A stretch of DNA of 64,000 nucleotides, taken from NCBI GenBank assembly GCA_036244855.1, contig BQKZ01000040.1, positions 196,963 to 260,962 of the forward strand. Reading direction: 5' to 3'. Shown here piece after piece: positions 34,101 to 49,100 of the stretch. The stretch comes from Temnopleurus reevesii (taxonomy: Eukaryota > Echinodermata > Echinoidea > Temnopleuroida > Temnopleuridae). The translations under genes were made by a program, and so were the position numbers. The notes under the pieces are model-generated. The model was not told the DNA's origin. It worked only from the letters and a program-made list of their open reading frames with translations, and did no database searches. Every line of letters starts with the position of its first letter. Within the stretch, counting starts at the first letter, position 1.

Positions 34101-37100
34101 TTCTTTCTAGGACTGATCGAAGCATTGCTTCCAGCAGGGGTGGTGGTAGACTTGGGTACTGACTTCACTGTTCTTAGCAACCACTTTGAAGCACATTTAT
34201 GAGCCACTAGACGTACAATGGTATTTCCAACTTCCAATACCTGTAGGAAAACGAACATGAAATATAGATTACAATATGAATAATAATGACACATAAATTT
34301 GGGGTATATAATATAATATAAACACTAAGCTTTATATATAGCATTAGTCAAAAAGGGGATACTCAGGATATTTAAAATTGTCAAAATAATTGTCAAGCGA
34401 AACATCCCCATCAACTAGAGCTGGTAAGCACATGTTCAGACACTAGTTCAGAAACTACTACACATACAATATAAAAAAATTGACACTACTTCTGGGCTTG
34501 ATCAAATTCCCTCATTTCTCCCTCATTTGTGAGAACTTTATCAAATTTCCTGACTGAAAGAAATGGAGCTCATTTTCCAAGGTTTTCCATGTTTTCCCGG
34601 TATAGTGGGAACCCTGAGCTATCGAGTACTCACAAGTTGTTCTTGGAGTAAGGCCTTGATACAGCCCAACACCGCGGCCTTGTTATGCTTGCTGCTGAAT
34701 CCTAGTGAGTCCAAAAGGTGTGGGTAGGACAAACCAAGGGGTCCTGCTCTTCGGACAAGCTGATAAATGGTGGTTAGAAGCTCACTATGTCTGTGCCTGT
34801 ATATTTGATGCAAAATAAAGATCACATTATGGATGCGCTGATGGATGGGTGACAAGAGTTCACTTTGTTTGCGTATGTACATAATCAACAGATCAATTGA
34901 GCAAACAGTTCCTTGTATCAATGAAGAGGGCACATTAGCAAAAAAAATTACAAGGACACAAATGGGAATGCACAAATTGGCATATAACATAGGACTGCTG
35001 TATGGACACAACATATTCCTGACAAATTTATTCACATATTGGTGTGTTATAATTCTTTTTTTTTTCCAATGTGAATATTAAGATGGTTTCATGCATTAGA
35101 GTCCCATTTTTGTATGTTGGTATGAATGAATCTATTAATGGCATTTAACAAAATCATTTTACAAAATTCTAATGCAATTCAATCTCTCTACAACTATATT
35201 CCAAGTACAGTGGAAACTCGGTATAAAGAGATCTGATATAACAAAATATCTGATATAAAGAGGTAAAAAATCTGGTCCCAGCTCTTTATAACTTATTGTT
35301 TTTCAACCCTGCTATAAAGAGATTACTGCTATAACAAGGTAATTTTGATGGTCCCAAGCACCTCGTTATACTGAGTCTCCACTGTAATCTGGGCCCTGTA
35401 ACATAAAGGTTTGCGATTAATTGCTAATCTGATAGTGGTTGATATATGGCAAATCATGTTCAAAATATTGCAATTGATCGCAAAATCAAATAGCGATTAA
35501 TCGCTAACCTTTATGATACGGGGCCCTGGTGTGAAAAAGTATGGTGGCTTCTAAAAATGATTAAAAACACGGCCAAAATATTTGCTACCACAGATGAAAA
35601 GTTTATAACTGGGCAGGTAAAGGTTGATATCACAGGGCATTCATCTTAGGCTACAGCACCCAGACCAAAAACTTTTCTCACTAGGTTATGAAATTCCATG
35701 TCCTAAATTGCAAATTTCAAAATCCTGTAAATGGCCTGATGTTGAGCTCCCTTTGGAGCCACCATAAATTTCAGTACAATGAGGAGCACTCCTACGAAAG
35801 AATTTGTTTGGTGCATAAAAGGACTTACCCATTACAAATATGTTCCAGACTTCGAGGGTGCTCGTTGACTGTGAAGTCTAAGTTAGGCCTGGGATGTTTG
35901 TCGGAAAGAAGACTCTTGAAGGCTTGGAATGGTTCACAAGGCAGACATAACAGCTGCCCTAGGTTCTCAACATGTTCTGAGCTGAAACTTTCCTTCATCC
36001 TACCATTTCCACTGCTACTTCCTGAGAGGGTAGCGTTCCTACTGCTTTGGTCAGTATTGACTTCAGCGTCCGAATCACCTGGCTGTTGACTTTGAAGAAG
36101 TTGATTGGATTTCTCCGGCTCAAGGACTCCATGACTTGCAGTCATATGCTTTTCCAGGAATTGGACGAGTGATGGTGCTGGTGTGAGGGAAACACTGCAG
36201 CGTTTGACGATAAGATCTTCATGAATGGCTTGAGGCTTCTTGGAATAATCTTTATCGACGAAGCCTCTCATCATGAGCCATGTGAAGAAGGAATCAGAGA
36301 CCTTAGTCCTACTCTCTCCAGCTGGTGCAGTACTTGCTGTAGAGGCATCATCGACCTGATCGCTCGTTTCCATGGTGGCTGCTGCTCCCTCTTCTGAAGA
36401 TGGGGCAGATAGGGCAGGAGATTGGTGCTGTAATTCCTCTGGGGCTTTGACATTGTCTTGAGGGAAATAATCATGATCTAAGGCAACAGAGCACCTAGTG
36501 ACTGCACTAGGATCACTCACGCTGGGCATTGCTGGCGACTGAGCCTGCTCGGTCACTTCTGATGCATCCAAGTTAACATCAGTCTTAGGGCTCTCTTTGT
36601 TGGCCAGGAGTCTTGGTATGAGTGAACGTTTGGGATGCTTGGTTACGTTAGGTTCTGCAGCCTCCGCCATACTCTGTCGCCACTGATCATGAGCTTCCCG
36701 AACAAAGCTGACCTTCTTCCTGCCAATAGCGCCAACGAGGTGCCTTCTGATCTTTATTGGATGTACATTCTCGCCAAACCCTGGTGCCTTTCGCTTCAAT
36801 TCTCTTGGACTCTCGGAGAGACTTTCATCACCATCACCATCCTCATCCGCACCTTCCATCTCCATCATCAATGCTAACTCATGCTTTTCCTGCAAACGTA
36901 TTCTATCGCTGGCGCTCATCTCTAGTGATATGATATCCTTTGGAATGTCCACCGTATCATATGCCTGTAATAGAAAAGTGAAATAAAATCATTTTCAACA
37001 ACCTCATCAATGCTGATTCTGAAAGTCATATCAAATTTTCCCTACAGTTACCGTCAACTGATGTCAAAGGATTAGCCATATAAACTATATTGACCTGATG

Positions 37101-40100
37101 AAATATCACGTTTGGTTTCTTGTTGACAGCATACAAATCGATTTAAATTTTCATATATATATTTGTTCCAATGCATTAAAGTGAGATATATTCTATACAC
37201 TTTATTTTACACCAACAACATTTTCTTGTTATCCTTCCAAAATTATATGTCAATATCAGATGCACTTGGGTATATGAAATACGAAACACACATCCCTAAC
37301 AATTGAATGGTTGAGTATGTAACAACACACACTTATCCCCCAAAATAATAATGAAATCAAGACTAGAATGATCAAGACAAAAAGATGGATAAAATGGGAG
37401 AGAGTAAAAACAGAATAAAAAGAGAAGAAGAGAGACAAGTATGAACAGAAGGAAGAGAGAGATAGACAGCAAAAATGCAATTTACTGACCAGTTCAAGAG
37501 CTGGGATACAGAGGATGCTAGATTTGTTACCCCTCATTTCATCTATGCACAGTGCTGCTGGATCACCTCCACAGGTTTGAGAAGATCCTAAATATAAAGT
37601 AAAGATTAAAATTTGATTATTCACAAAACATGCTATAAGTTGCAATCACCTTAGAATGCTTTACAGATTGTATAATTCAAGAGTCTATTAAGAAATAAAA
37701 TATTTTTTCAATTTAGAAAACACAAACTAATAAGCAAATTGAATATTTCATTTGAGTGAAACAGGTTCATTTTCTTGCATTTGTCATAGAATATGAAAGA
37801 CAAGCTAACACACATATCATTTGTAAGACCCGGCATCCCTATCATTCCTTGGAATGGTGAGCCTTAGTCAAGCATGTGTCAGATTTTGATATCTCAAGAA
37901 ACACCTCTGCGTCTAATCGTGACTAACCATTAGTAAACATGACAGATAACCCCCATCAAATTCAATTCTCGCAACCGACAATACACTCAGCTTAAGAATG
38001 GCAGATGGCGCTATGCAGTTTTAACTAGAATGACGTCAAATAAGTTGACTTACCTTCTTCCGGTTTTACACATATATTTGCATGTGTTTTCATCTTCGCA
38101 AAGGTTCTAGATCGAAAAATCATGTTTGTTTTGCACTCTATGTTAAATATTTCCTGATATTAACTTTCATTACACCAAGGTTTGTTCCTTTTATACAGTA
38201 CCAAGTACCTTTGATAGCGCTAAAAGAAGAAAAACGGGCAATTATCCAAAAGGATAGCCATGGCACATGTATTAGCTTCCTAAACTGGAAGTCCCCTAGT
38301 CAACTTTAACGGATCAATATAGACGATATCATGAGATATCGTTTAATATCGGGTATTGTCGGTTGCGAGAATTGAGGAAAGGCGCAAAATTTGGGAATTT
38401 TGACTGTCCTCCAGACGGACATTTTGCTTTTGTTGTCAACCTTTGTCGCAATTTGGTAATCGACCCAACCATTCCTTGGGGTGGGTCTTACAAATGAGGG
38501 GGTAGGTCTCACAAATAAAACCAGAATGAGAAGCATTTCAAGGAGCATCCCAGAAACAAAGTGATGGACAACTGTATCTACTTTTGAAATTAATATCAAA
38601 CGTACCTCGATTATGTGCCGTTAAGAAGTCATCAAGAGTAGCGATGGTTTCATCAAGAAGCGCAGCGGGAACACTAGGAGCTTCAAAGACCTTGAAGAAA
38701 TGCTTGGTGAATTGGAAGGACATGGGTAGCAGGTGTATGGCCCTGCTGATATTGACAGGTTCTCCTTGGCCTGCACGCTGAAAGGAGAAGGAAAGAAGAA
38801 GGAAAGATTAAAAGTACATTGGTAACAGATGTTTGGCCCTGCTGAAATTGATAGGTTCCCCTTGGCCAGCTCACTGAAAGAAGAAGGAAAGATTACAAGG
38901 ACATGGGTAAAAGGTGTATAGCTCTGCTGCTATTGACAGGTTCCCCTTGGCCAGCTCGCTGAAAGAAGAAGGAAAGATTACAAGGACATGGGTAAAAGGT
39001 GTATAGCTCTGCTGCTATTGACAGGTTCCCCTTGGCCAGCTCGCTGAAAGAAGAAGGAAAGATTACAAGGACATGGGTAAAAGGTGTATAGCTCTGCTGC
39101 TATTGACAGGTTCCCCTTGGCCAGCTCGCTGAAAGAAGAAGGAAAGATTACAAGGACATGGGTAAAAGGTGTATAGCTCTGCTGCTATTGACAGGTTCCC
39201 CTTGGCCAGCTCGCTGAAAGAAGAAGGAAAGATTACAAGGACATGGGTAAAAGGTGTATAGCTCTGCTGCTATTGACAGGTTCCCCTTGGCCAGCTCGCT
39301 GAAAGAAGAAGGAAAGATTACAAGGACATGGGTAAAAGGTGTATAGCTCTGCTGCTATTGACAGGTTCCCCTTGGCCAGCTCGCTGAAAGAAGAAGGAAA
39401 GATTACAAGGACATGGGTAAAAGGTGTATAGCTCTGCTGCTATTGACAGGTTCCCCTTGGCCAGCTCGCTGAAAGAAGAAGGAAAGATTACAAGGACATG
39501 GGTAAAAGGTGTATAGCTCTGCTGCTATTGACAGGTTCCCCTTGGCCAGCTCGCTGAAAGAAGAAGGAAAGATTACAAGGACATGGGTAAAAGGTGTATA
39601 GCTCTGCTGCTATTGACAGGTTCCCCTTGGCCAGCTCGCTGAAAGAAGAAGGAAAGATTACAAGGACATGGGTAAAAGGTGTATAGCTCTGCTGCTATTG
39701 ACAGGTTCCCCTTGGCCAGCTCGCTGAAAGAAGAAGGAAAGATTACAAGGACATGGGTAAAAGGTGTATAGCTCTGCTGCTATTGACAGGTTCCCCTTGG
39801 CCAGCTCGCTGAAAGAAGAAGGAAAGATTACAAGGACATGGGTAAAAGGTGTATAGCTCTGCTGCTATTGACAGGTTCCCCTTGGCCAGCTCGCTGAAAG
39901 AAGAAGGAAAGATTACAAGGACATGGGCAATAGGTGTAAAATTCCCTGCAATGATAAGTGGGGGCTTAGCATCCCATTTATTTTAAAGCATAAATCATCC
40001 CAGTAAATATTATATCAACAAGTATTAATATAATCAACACTATATTTATTACAACATCTAATATCTATATATTGATTTAAATATATTGACACAAACACAA

Positions 40101-43100
40101 AAGCTCAGCAAATGTGCTGTTTTTGCATCAATGTCATAATAATATTATCACCATATAGGCTGAAATATCCCACTGTGGTTTTATTTCCAATAATTTCACG
40201 AACCTTGAATTTGGTAAGATTTTCACTCATTATAATACCTGTAGAACACTTATACAATGATCTTCTAAACATAAAAAAACAACCTGCGAATATATCAATC
40301 TGTTTAATATCCAGTTAAGTTACTAAAAGCAATGCAAGCTAAAATATTTGGCTATGACAGTATTTAGATGATACTAAAGTGAAGTCTTACACTTCTTCCC
40401 ATGAAACCATGACTCTTGAAGGCAGCCATTGCCTTCTGAAGCTGACTTTGTTTGTACTGTCTCAGAGCAAAGTAGATCTCCTTCATGTCGCTTTGTCCAA
40501 AGTGCTGTGATAACAATGATATCTGCACAAATAAATGAAATAATGATATCAAAGTCAGGTAGAGAATTGTCTAACAAAAAATATGCTTGTTGATTCATAA
40601 ATACTGGTTTTATACCATTTCATATGATATGATGCATGCTTTTTTAACAGTGAAATTGCTACATTGTAAAATATTCTATACCCCAATCAGCCCTTGGATG
40701 TGAGAAGACTGTTATCAATAAACAATTTCATTTAAATTCAACTTACATCTTTCATATTGTCTCCCTTTTGATGCACAAGTTTACATTCTCTTTCTTTTTT
40801 GGAGACATACAGTTCACTTCAAAACATATGACTGTAAATGTATCATCATAGATTTACTGATTCTCAAATTTTCACATGAATGTAAGCAAAAGCAATCATA
40901 ACTTCTTCCATTTGCAAAGCAAACCAGATTCATTACTCCAAACCTAAGCATATGATAAGCAAATCATGATGATTTAATTTTTGTTGACAGTTGCCAGCCA
41001 AACTAAAATTAATACCTAAAGAATTATACCACTGCATAATTTCACACCAACGCTGAAATTCAGCAAATTTTAGTTTTACAACATTACCACTATTTAGGAA
41101 AAATGCTGTTGCAAGTAGGATATCATTCTGCCTCAAATGAAGCGTAAAACCTATCTAACTTTATTCCCAGACAGAAGAAGAGAAAACACATGATTAACTT
41201 TGGATACGGTTCAAATTATATCCATCCGTTTTTGGTGCAACATCATTGATTGCAACAAGGCATACCAGTATAATCTTGTAGAGGATGTTGAAAGTGATGT
41301 CTTCATCTGATTGGACGTCCCTGTACTGAAACTCTTCCATCGTCGTGGCAACATGGCTGTCCATCACTTCGTAGTTCTGATAGAGTTCATTCAGAGTTGA
41401 GGGCAGGGACAATATGTCATTCTTATTTCGAGACCTACCGGGAGTCATTAAAAAAAATTAATTGAATAGATGACAGTAATATCAATTGAAATAACAAATA
41501 AAGTCTTCTATAAGATTCTACCAGAGGCTTCGTAAGGCTAAATTATTATTTTTTTTTAATAAACTGAAACCTACATTGAAAATTGTAAATCATTGAAATT
41601 GTCATCAGAATAAAAAAACAGGCGCAATTTTTTAAAACTAACCTATAATAAATTAGAAAATTTAATATTTTCGGTGATCTTTCCAACGATGCGCCAGTTA
41701 GTAATTTGTTTGATTTTCAAATTTGCTTAAAATGTTTTAAAAAAAATGAAAATAATGAGTAAAAACAAATACAGCATATTCTATTATGACATCTACTTTC
41801 TTTCACGAAAATCCAAGATCAAATATCATCAGGCAATGTTACTTGAGAGACATCCTCATACTCACTCAAATTTCTTGGAAAGTACTGTGCAGAGCTCTCT
41901 AAATTCTTGCACCCGTAGAGCATCATCGTCATAATTTCCCTTCCTTGACATGAAGTCTCCCATGAGTTTCTGTGTACAAGACCAATTCAGGAACACTTTA
42001 CCTTTTTGCTTATATGAAACATTGCACCTGTTACATTGGGCATATTTTCATCAATACTAGGCACTTTATAGTATTTGTGACTTTGGTTGATAAAAAGTTC
42101 TATCATTCTTTTTTTATTTATTGATCCACAAAGTCAAACTTCAGGCCAGAGGGCCTGAAAATCACATTTAATGCCACATTTTCTACATAAAAATGCTAAC
42201 ACTACATGACCTGAAAATAAATTGTAAGGGCCTAAATTCAAGCTTATGTCTAAATACTGGAATCCCTGTACAAGACAGGTGTTTGAATTAGACAATTATC
42301 ATCAAACACTAATCATCAAAATATCAGAATTCATTTTCATACAACAATAGCTTTTAATGAAAGATGGTCATGCAACTGCACACTGTTAAATAAGAAACAG
42401 GTCTAAAGAGCTTATAGCTGATTTCGTGTAAAGAAGAAATATGTTTATGAGGTCAACTCCAAATTTTATCATCAAAAAATGAAAATCTTTTTGTCCATTT
42501 AGATCATAAGCCTGGCAAACACTGTGTAACACCAAAGAAATGTATCAGCAACTCCCATCTTAGGTATGAAATGGTTGGGAATCGAATCAGGGCCTCCAAG
42601 TTGTGAGGCAAGCACTCTACTAAATGAGCAAAAAACACTAAAAACATACCTTGTCTGCGTGTATGTCTGCCAAACAGACAGAGAAGTTGTTTATGTTGAT
42701 GGGATCCCTGAGAAGACATCGATATCTACGACCAGCTGATTCTGTTGTCTTATCGTAGGACTCCTGGAGAGGGAGGTAAGGGATTCAAACATGCTCAAAC
42801 TTTGCTTTTGATGGATTCAGATGATAGCCTTACGAGATATAGGGGGTGTTGCAAGAAAATTGCAATGGCTTCCAAGCCAGATTTGATTAGTACTTGCAAA
42901 CCAAAAGTGCACATCATAAACGAATAAGAGTGCTTTTTTTTCACATCTATTTGCAGTTGTTTGTAAGAGTGATCGCACATATTTGCAAACCTTCTGAAGT
43001 CTTCACTTAGAAATGAATGAAGCATTCAACAATGCTCAATCACAAGTTGCTTTGTACAAAAAAAAATTGAAATAAAAATATGGATCATGTACATTTATAA

Positions 43101-46100
43101 CAGAATCTACGAGCACAAGCAAATTACGGTTTGTTCCAATTTCCATTCCTATTTTCTATTTGACTTTCTCTTTCTCTCTTCTTGTCTCCAAATTTAATCC
43201 TCCAACTGCAATTACAAAATGAAATAATTGCATACCTCGAAATTCTCGTTCAAAATATCCCGTACCACTGTCCAGCTGACAAAGGACTTTCTTTTATCTT
43301 TCTTGGTGCACTTAACCTGCAGAATCCGGAGCGCCAAGCCGCACAACATTATCTGCATTAGGGAGAGAGAAGAAAATTATTATATCCACATACACCTCTT
43401 TCTTCACTACTATCAAAATAATCTACCACAAATATTTTTAAGCTGCAAGAAAGGTTCAATTAAGAAAATTGTTTCTGTCTCGAGAATAAGCGTATAAAGG
43501 AGATGTGTAAAATGAAAAGAAGATGGAAAAAAAGAAAATGATGAATAGAAGGAGACGAAGAAGAAGACAGAGAAGAAGACGAAGAAGAGGAAGAAGAAAA
43601 TCAAAAAGATAAAAGATGAAGGAGTTATGGAATAAAATACAGAGGAGAAGATAATGGAGGAGGAAGAAGAAGAAAACGAAAAAAAAAAAGATGGAGTTAT
43701 GGAAGAACATAAAGAGAAGGAGATAATAATGGAGGAGGAAGGAGAAGAGGGGAGGAATGAAGAATAAAAGAAGAAGAGGAAACCAATGCGGGAGAACAAA
43801 AGGGAGCAGAGGAAGATGGAGACAAAGAAGAGGAAGATGAAAAGAATGGACACAAAGGCTCATAAAGGAACATTTTTGGCTGAAACCTCTGCATATAATG
43901 AAATCTAAATCCTTTTTCCTCACCAGATTATCTTCTCTTGGACTCCACCTGACCCTTCTGAGTATCTTCCTTTGCATCGCGACCATGTCTTCTTCATCGT
44001 GAATATGTAGATTACGTACTAAATAAGTCTTGGACTTCGCCGTTGGCTTCACTTTCTCTGGCTTCTCAGCATTCTGTGACACAACCTTCGCCTTTCTCTT
44101 CTCTTGGCCTGCGTTCTCTGACTGGCCTGAATCTGTTGGTCCTGATGAACCTTTCTCTCCAACCTTGCTTTTCGTTGATTTGGAATTTTCTTTTGAAGCT
44201 TTCCGTTTCTGACCTTTGCCCCCGGCTGATTTTTTCTTGTGTTCCACTGCAGATACTGTGACCTTCTGCACTGCTTCTATTGATTCTGAAATGAAGAAGA
44301 TTCAAAGCATCTAATGTCAAGCAGATAAGCTTAAGGCTGGGTTTTGGATGAGGTGGTGCTGCAGATATTACATTACTTTGTCAACTGCAGTACAAATATC
44401 CACACCATACATTTTTAGAGAATAACTAATTAGAATATGTTCATAGTTTGTTTAAATAAAACCTGCCCGGAAAAACAGCTTACTTGTTGCAAGACAAAAT
44501 TATGCTATGCTTTGTCAACCAGCACACTGCCTCACATGCAGAGTCAATGGGAATTCAAAATGTCAGCATGTATAAAGCTCTACCTTTACAAGAAATGGCA
44601 GTATGTAGGACATATGGAAGGGAAGCCTTTGGTTGTGATATTCATTCTAAAATATATCAGAATATATGCAAGAAGAACCATCTCTAAATTTTGTACAGAT
44701 TGTATAATTAGAGTACAGTCTCACCTCGTTATAACGAGGTTGTTGGGACCAGAGGAGTTACCTCTTTATATATTCGGAGCCTTGTTATATACGGGTCAAA
44801 ATACAATAAAATACAAAGAGTTGGGACCAGGAAAATTACCTTGTTATAAGGAGAGCTTGTTATATCAGTGCTCTTTACAACAAAGTTTGACAGTATTAAA
44901 AAATTAGAAGTTCACTTCAGCAGACATTTGTTGAAAATTAAACTTCAATGAAGATAAATACCTCATTAAAAATAGTGGTCTATGCTAAGACATCAACTGA
45001 TTTTTTTTTCCATATCCCAGTCAGGGTTTAACTGTTGATTTTCCAGTGAAATAGATTTACATGTAACACCAGCCTCTATATACTGACCATGAGACTATCA
45101 CGTGAGATTGACATTGCCTCATACATTTAACAAGCCTAAACCAATTGTAATGATTCTTCTTTTTTTCCAAGTTACCTTTCTTACAGTCCGTTTCATCCTC
45201 GGCTTCTGATATGGGAAACTTCAGTTTCACAGGAGACTTCCTTGGTACTTTGACCCTCGTGCCCATTTTATTCCAATTAATTGTTCTATGACTGTGGAGG
45301 CAAAAACAGAAGATCTATAAAGTAATTTCCCTTTGGAATTTCAAAATAACCAGAACATTTCTTTTCTATTCATACAGCAATTCAAATCATAAAGCTTGTT
45401 TGTTTTAAAGGAATGTGTATATACTTTACTTATATCTTGTTTGTAGTTCATATCCATCATCATTGTTATGAGGAAGATATGAAAAAGATGGGGCATGTTC
45501 TTGTGGTCATAGTTTTAGAAAATATAAACCAACTTGCTGAACACATTGAATCACAAACTCTTGTTCAAATATTTTGAAAAAAAAATCTTATTCTTATTCA
45601 TTTTTGGTATATAACAAGATATCGATCAGTAGTAAATGTTTACAGTGAGTCAACAAATACATAATTACATTTTCTTCATGCAAATTTAAATAATGGAAGC
45701 AAAACAATATGCATACTAAATGGATTTTTTAATTGTTCCATAGAGCAAGATACAAAGGGAAGCAAAAAAAAAAATAATAATCTGCTGACCTACAGAGCAA
45801 GATGAGATACACGAGGACATATCACTCTACTTCATAACCACGGATGCTATAGAATGCTATTACTGCCCAAAGTCAATAAATTTATTTAGAATTAGTGTGG
45901 AAAACATTAGGAAGAGGTGAGATGGCCAAAATTGAAACTTGTAAAAACAAATGTGGGACAAAAGACTGAGATAAAATAAACAACTTCAATCAAGCTTTCA
46001 CAAAACTTTCATGAACACTAAAGAAATAAATTGAGAGAACTGCTGAAACTGCTTATCTGATAATGGAGAGAGGTGGAGTACAATGAGATAAAAAAGAGCT

Positions 46101-49100
46101 AGCTTTGGATCCTAGCAGAATCTCAATCATTAGCAAAATTACCCACTAAAGAAAGAAGCTTCCCTGTTAATACCCGACCAGGTGTTTGACATTTCACAGC
46201 AGAATAAGAAGAAATTATGCGCATCTAGCTATTGTTAACACTTGAATGGAAAGTATCGACTTTGTCCCAGGCCTTTGTTCCTTTTGCTCCCAGTAAGAAT
46301 TGAAGGATATACAGTCTACCGTATTGCAAAAGTTTAAGACCACCTGCAATTTTTGCACTTGCCTCTATACAGTCATATCTTTACTCAAAGAGGGTTTACT
46401 CACAAATGTGTGCAAGTTGGTCCTTAATTTTCTGCTCAAATGATTAAAACTAATGTTCATTTTAATATCAGTTTCGTTGTNTTGCTCCTAGTAGGAATAG
46501 ACGACTCTCTTAATGTATTCAAATTTTATACACGTTTTTTTTGTAAACGCACAATGATAAACTATTTGTCCACTTAATGAAAAATAATCCTATTTCAATG
46601 GAAGGAATGTGAATGGCAAGCAGTAGTTGTTGCTTGGTGGGTCAAGCTACAATGTTTGTCCAACGTTAATGTATGCAAGTAGCATTCTAAGTTTGAATAC
46701 ATTACAAAAGTGGTCTATTGAAGGATATAAAGGAAAGTAGATATTACGCATGGAAGGATGAGTCCAGTCCTCCAGCTCCACGATGGTCTCCGGGGATCAC
46801 AAGAGGATCAGGGGGTGTTTCATGGATATTCTTTGCTAACATGGCCAATGTCATGACGTCTTTCTTGGTTTCAACAAAGGGAAGTTTCAATGCACCTGCA
46901 AAATACAAATATCAGAACATATTATACACTTGTACATGGGCACTTTCATAGAAAATTATTGACCCACTACATATACATCTAATAAAGAGACAAAATAAAT
47001 TGAATAAATAACGTGGACTGCTGAAACTTCTTATCCAATAATGGAGAGCTGTGAAGTAAAATAAAATAAAAAAGGAGCTTGAGCTTTTGATCCTAGCAGA
47101 ATCTTGATCATATAAGCGAAATCTTAATCATAAGCAAAATAAATTAAAGAGGCAAAAAGATTAAACATTTTGCTAACGAAATTAAATATGAAAACACAGA
47201 GAGTATAGTAGTCACTTCTACCTGTATCAAATAAAGAAGCCCCTCTTTTTTCTAGTTTCTTACCTTGGGAAATGTTGCAACAAAGTGGCAATTAATCACC
47301 AACAAACTGCAAATTGGTTGAAAACTGAATAACACAATTTCATTTGTGCAAAGTCTGCACTCCTAACAAAATGCACATGAAACAATGACTTTTATTGTTG
47401 CATGCCGATCAACTACAACCTGCAATTGATTATAACTTTCTAGCATCATTCCCGAAGACATGTTGGAAATGTAAATTGGAACGAAATAAAAAAAAAAAAA
47501 AAAACAGATGCCCAAGTTTAGACAATATAACCATCTACTATACCATGCATATACAAACACAACAGTGAGCTTCATATTTTTAAAAGTTTCTCAAAGGCTA
47601 AGATCACAGATATCATTAGCTGCTCCTCTATGGTAAAATAGCCACCTTGATATGAATAAAGCCAACCTCACATCTTATGACCAGCTTACGATCAAATTTG
47701 GGAAAGAAATCATACTGTTCTATAATCTATATTCTAATTGAGGGATACAATTTACCTGATTAGTAGTCTGAAAACACATATAAATACTTAACAAATGATT
47801 TCAATGCATTAATCAGCTTTATACCGGATACAAGGGACAAAGAAGTTTCAAATCGTAGACAATCTTAAAGACTGCTCTGACTGTTCCAACTTCCTCATGA
47901 CCCATACCTGATTTTGGTATTTCTTCCGATGAAAACTTGCAGTCTGCAAATTTTCTAGATTTTACTACAAATCTATGTATTCAGAATCTCAATCAAATGT
48001 TTTCTATGTATTCAAATACTGTCACGAGATATAATCACACTTTTTTGCAAAAAAAAAATGGATCATAAGCTGGTTGTAAGGTGTGCAGTGGGCTTAAGAG
48101 AAAGATGATCATGGCTTACCTAGCCGTGTAGAGAAACAAGTCATCCTGAAATCAAGCCAGAACTGATTGACATCTTCAAAGGTGGTGAAGTTATAGACCC
48201 TCCTGGGGTATTCCTTATCCTCGATGAAAACAGAGGAGGGAGCTGAGCTGCTGGTGTCTAAGAACGATCCTGACTGACACAAGGAAAAGTTCACCTGCAA
48301 AGTATATACACAATATACCTTTAGAGTAGACATTGATTGAGAAAATTGAAATATGACAAATATGACAGCTATGGAGAGCTAGGAGGCTGTGTAACAAAAA
48401 TGCCTCAAAATTCCCTGTTCCCTACAAAAGAGTATGTATTTTAATGGCATCACCAACTGTACTCGCGCTTATAATGCGCACAACTTGTGTGTAGAAATCA
48501 CATCCAAAATGGGACCAGCGCGTTAGTGCACGCAAAACGGTAAATTATGCATTTGGTGATGTCAGATTTCTGTGGTTAGACTCATTGTCTCAGACCCTTT
48601 CCAGTTAACATGTTTCATGAAAAATCAGTACTATGTTCGAAGCAGACACTATTTCATGACAAAACCAAGCTTACTATGGATGACGTGCATTTGCCAGAGA
48701 ACATAGAAGCCCCAAAAGTTTGGAATCGCCTGCCAATGCACAGCAGGAAATATCCATCCTAAAATATCTTCAAATCTAAATTAAAAACACATTTTTTCCA
48801 CTAACTCCCACAGCATATACACTTCTTAGGCAATTACCAAAAATTGGCACAGTTGCGCTTTATAGATCCCTGTAAATTTTTGAGAATATAAAAATGACAA
48901 ACCTCCTTCTTTGACTGGCATTTCTGATCACGATCAAAGTAGAGGAGTCCCATACCGCTGAGAGAAACAAGACAGTTGTGAATGCTGGTGATAGCATGAT
49001 TGATATCACACTTCTGGATCAGGTCACTCCGAAGGACTTCAACAGGATAGTGCTTCATCCTGGGGTGGTCTAGCATTGCGTCCAAATCGGATATCTGGCA

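Noticed and set aside
38876..39895. CRISPR-like regular repeat array
   Set aside because: Units are contiguous 85-bp copies without spacers, in a eukaryotic intron, and derive from the adjacent exon.
43413..43924. Continuation of the exon 17 frame and other Ser/Phe-rich frames
   Set aside because: They read through a strong donor at 43923 into a purine tract intron; low-complexity sequence.
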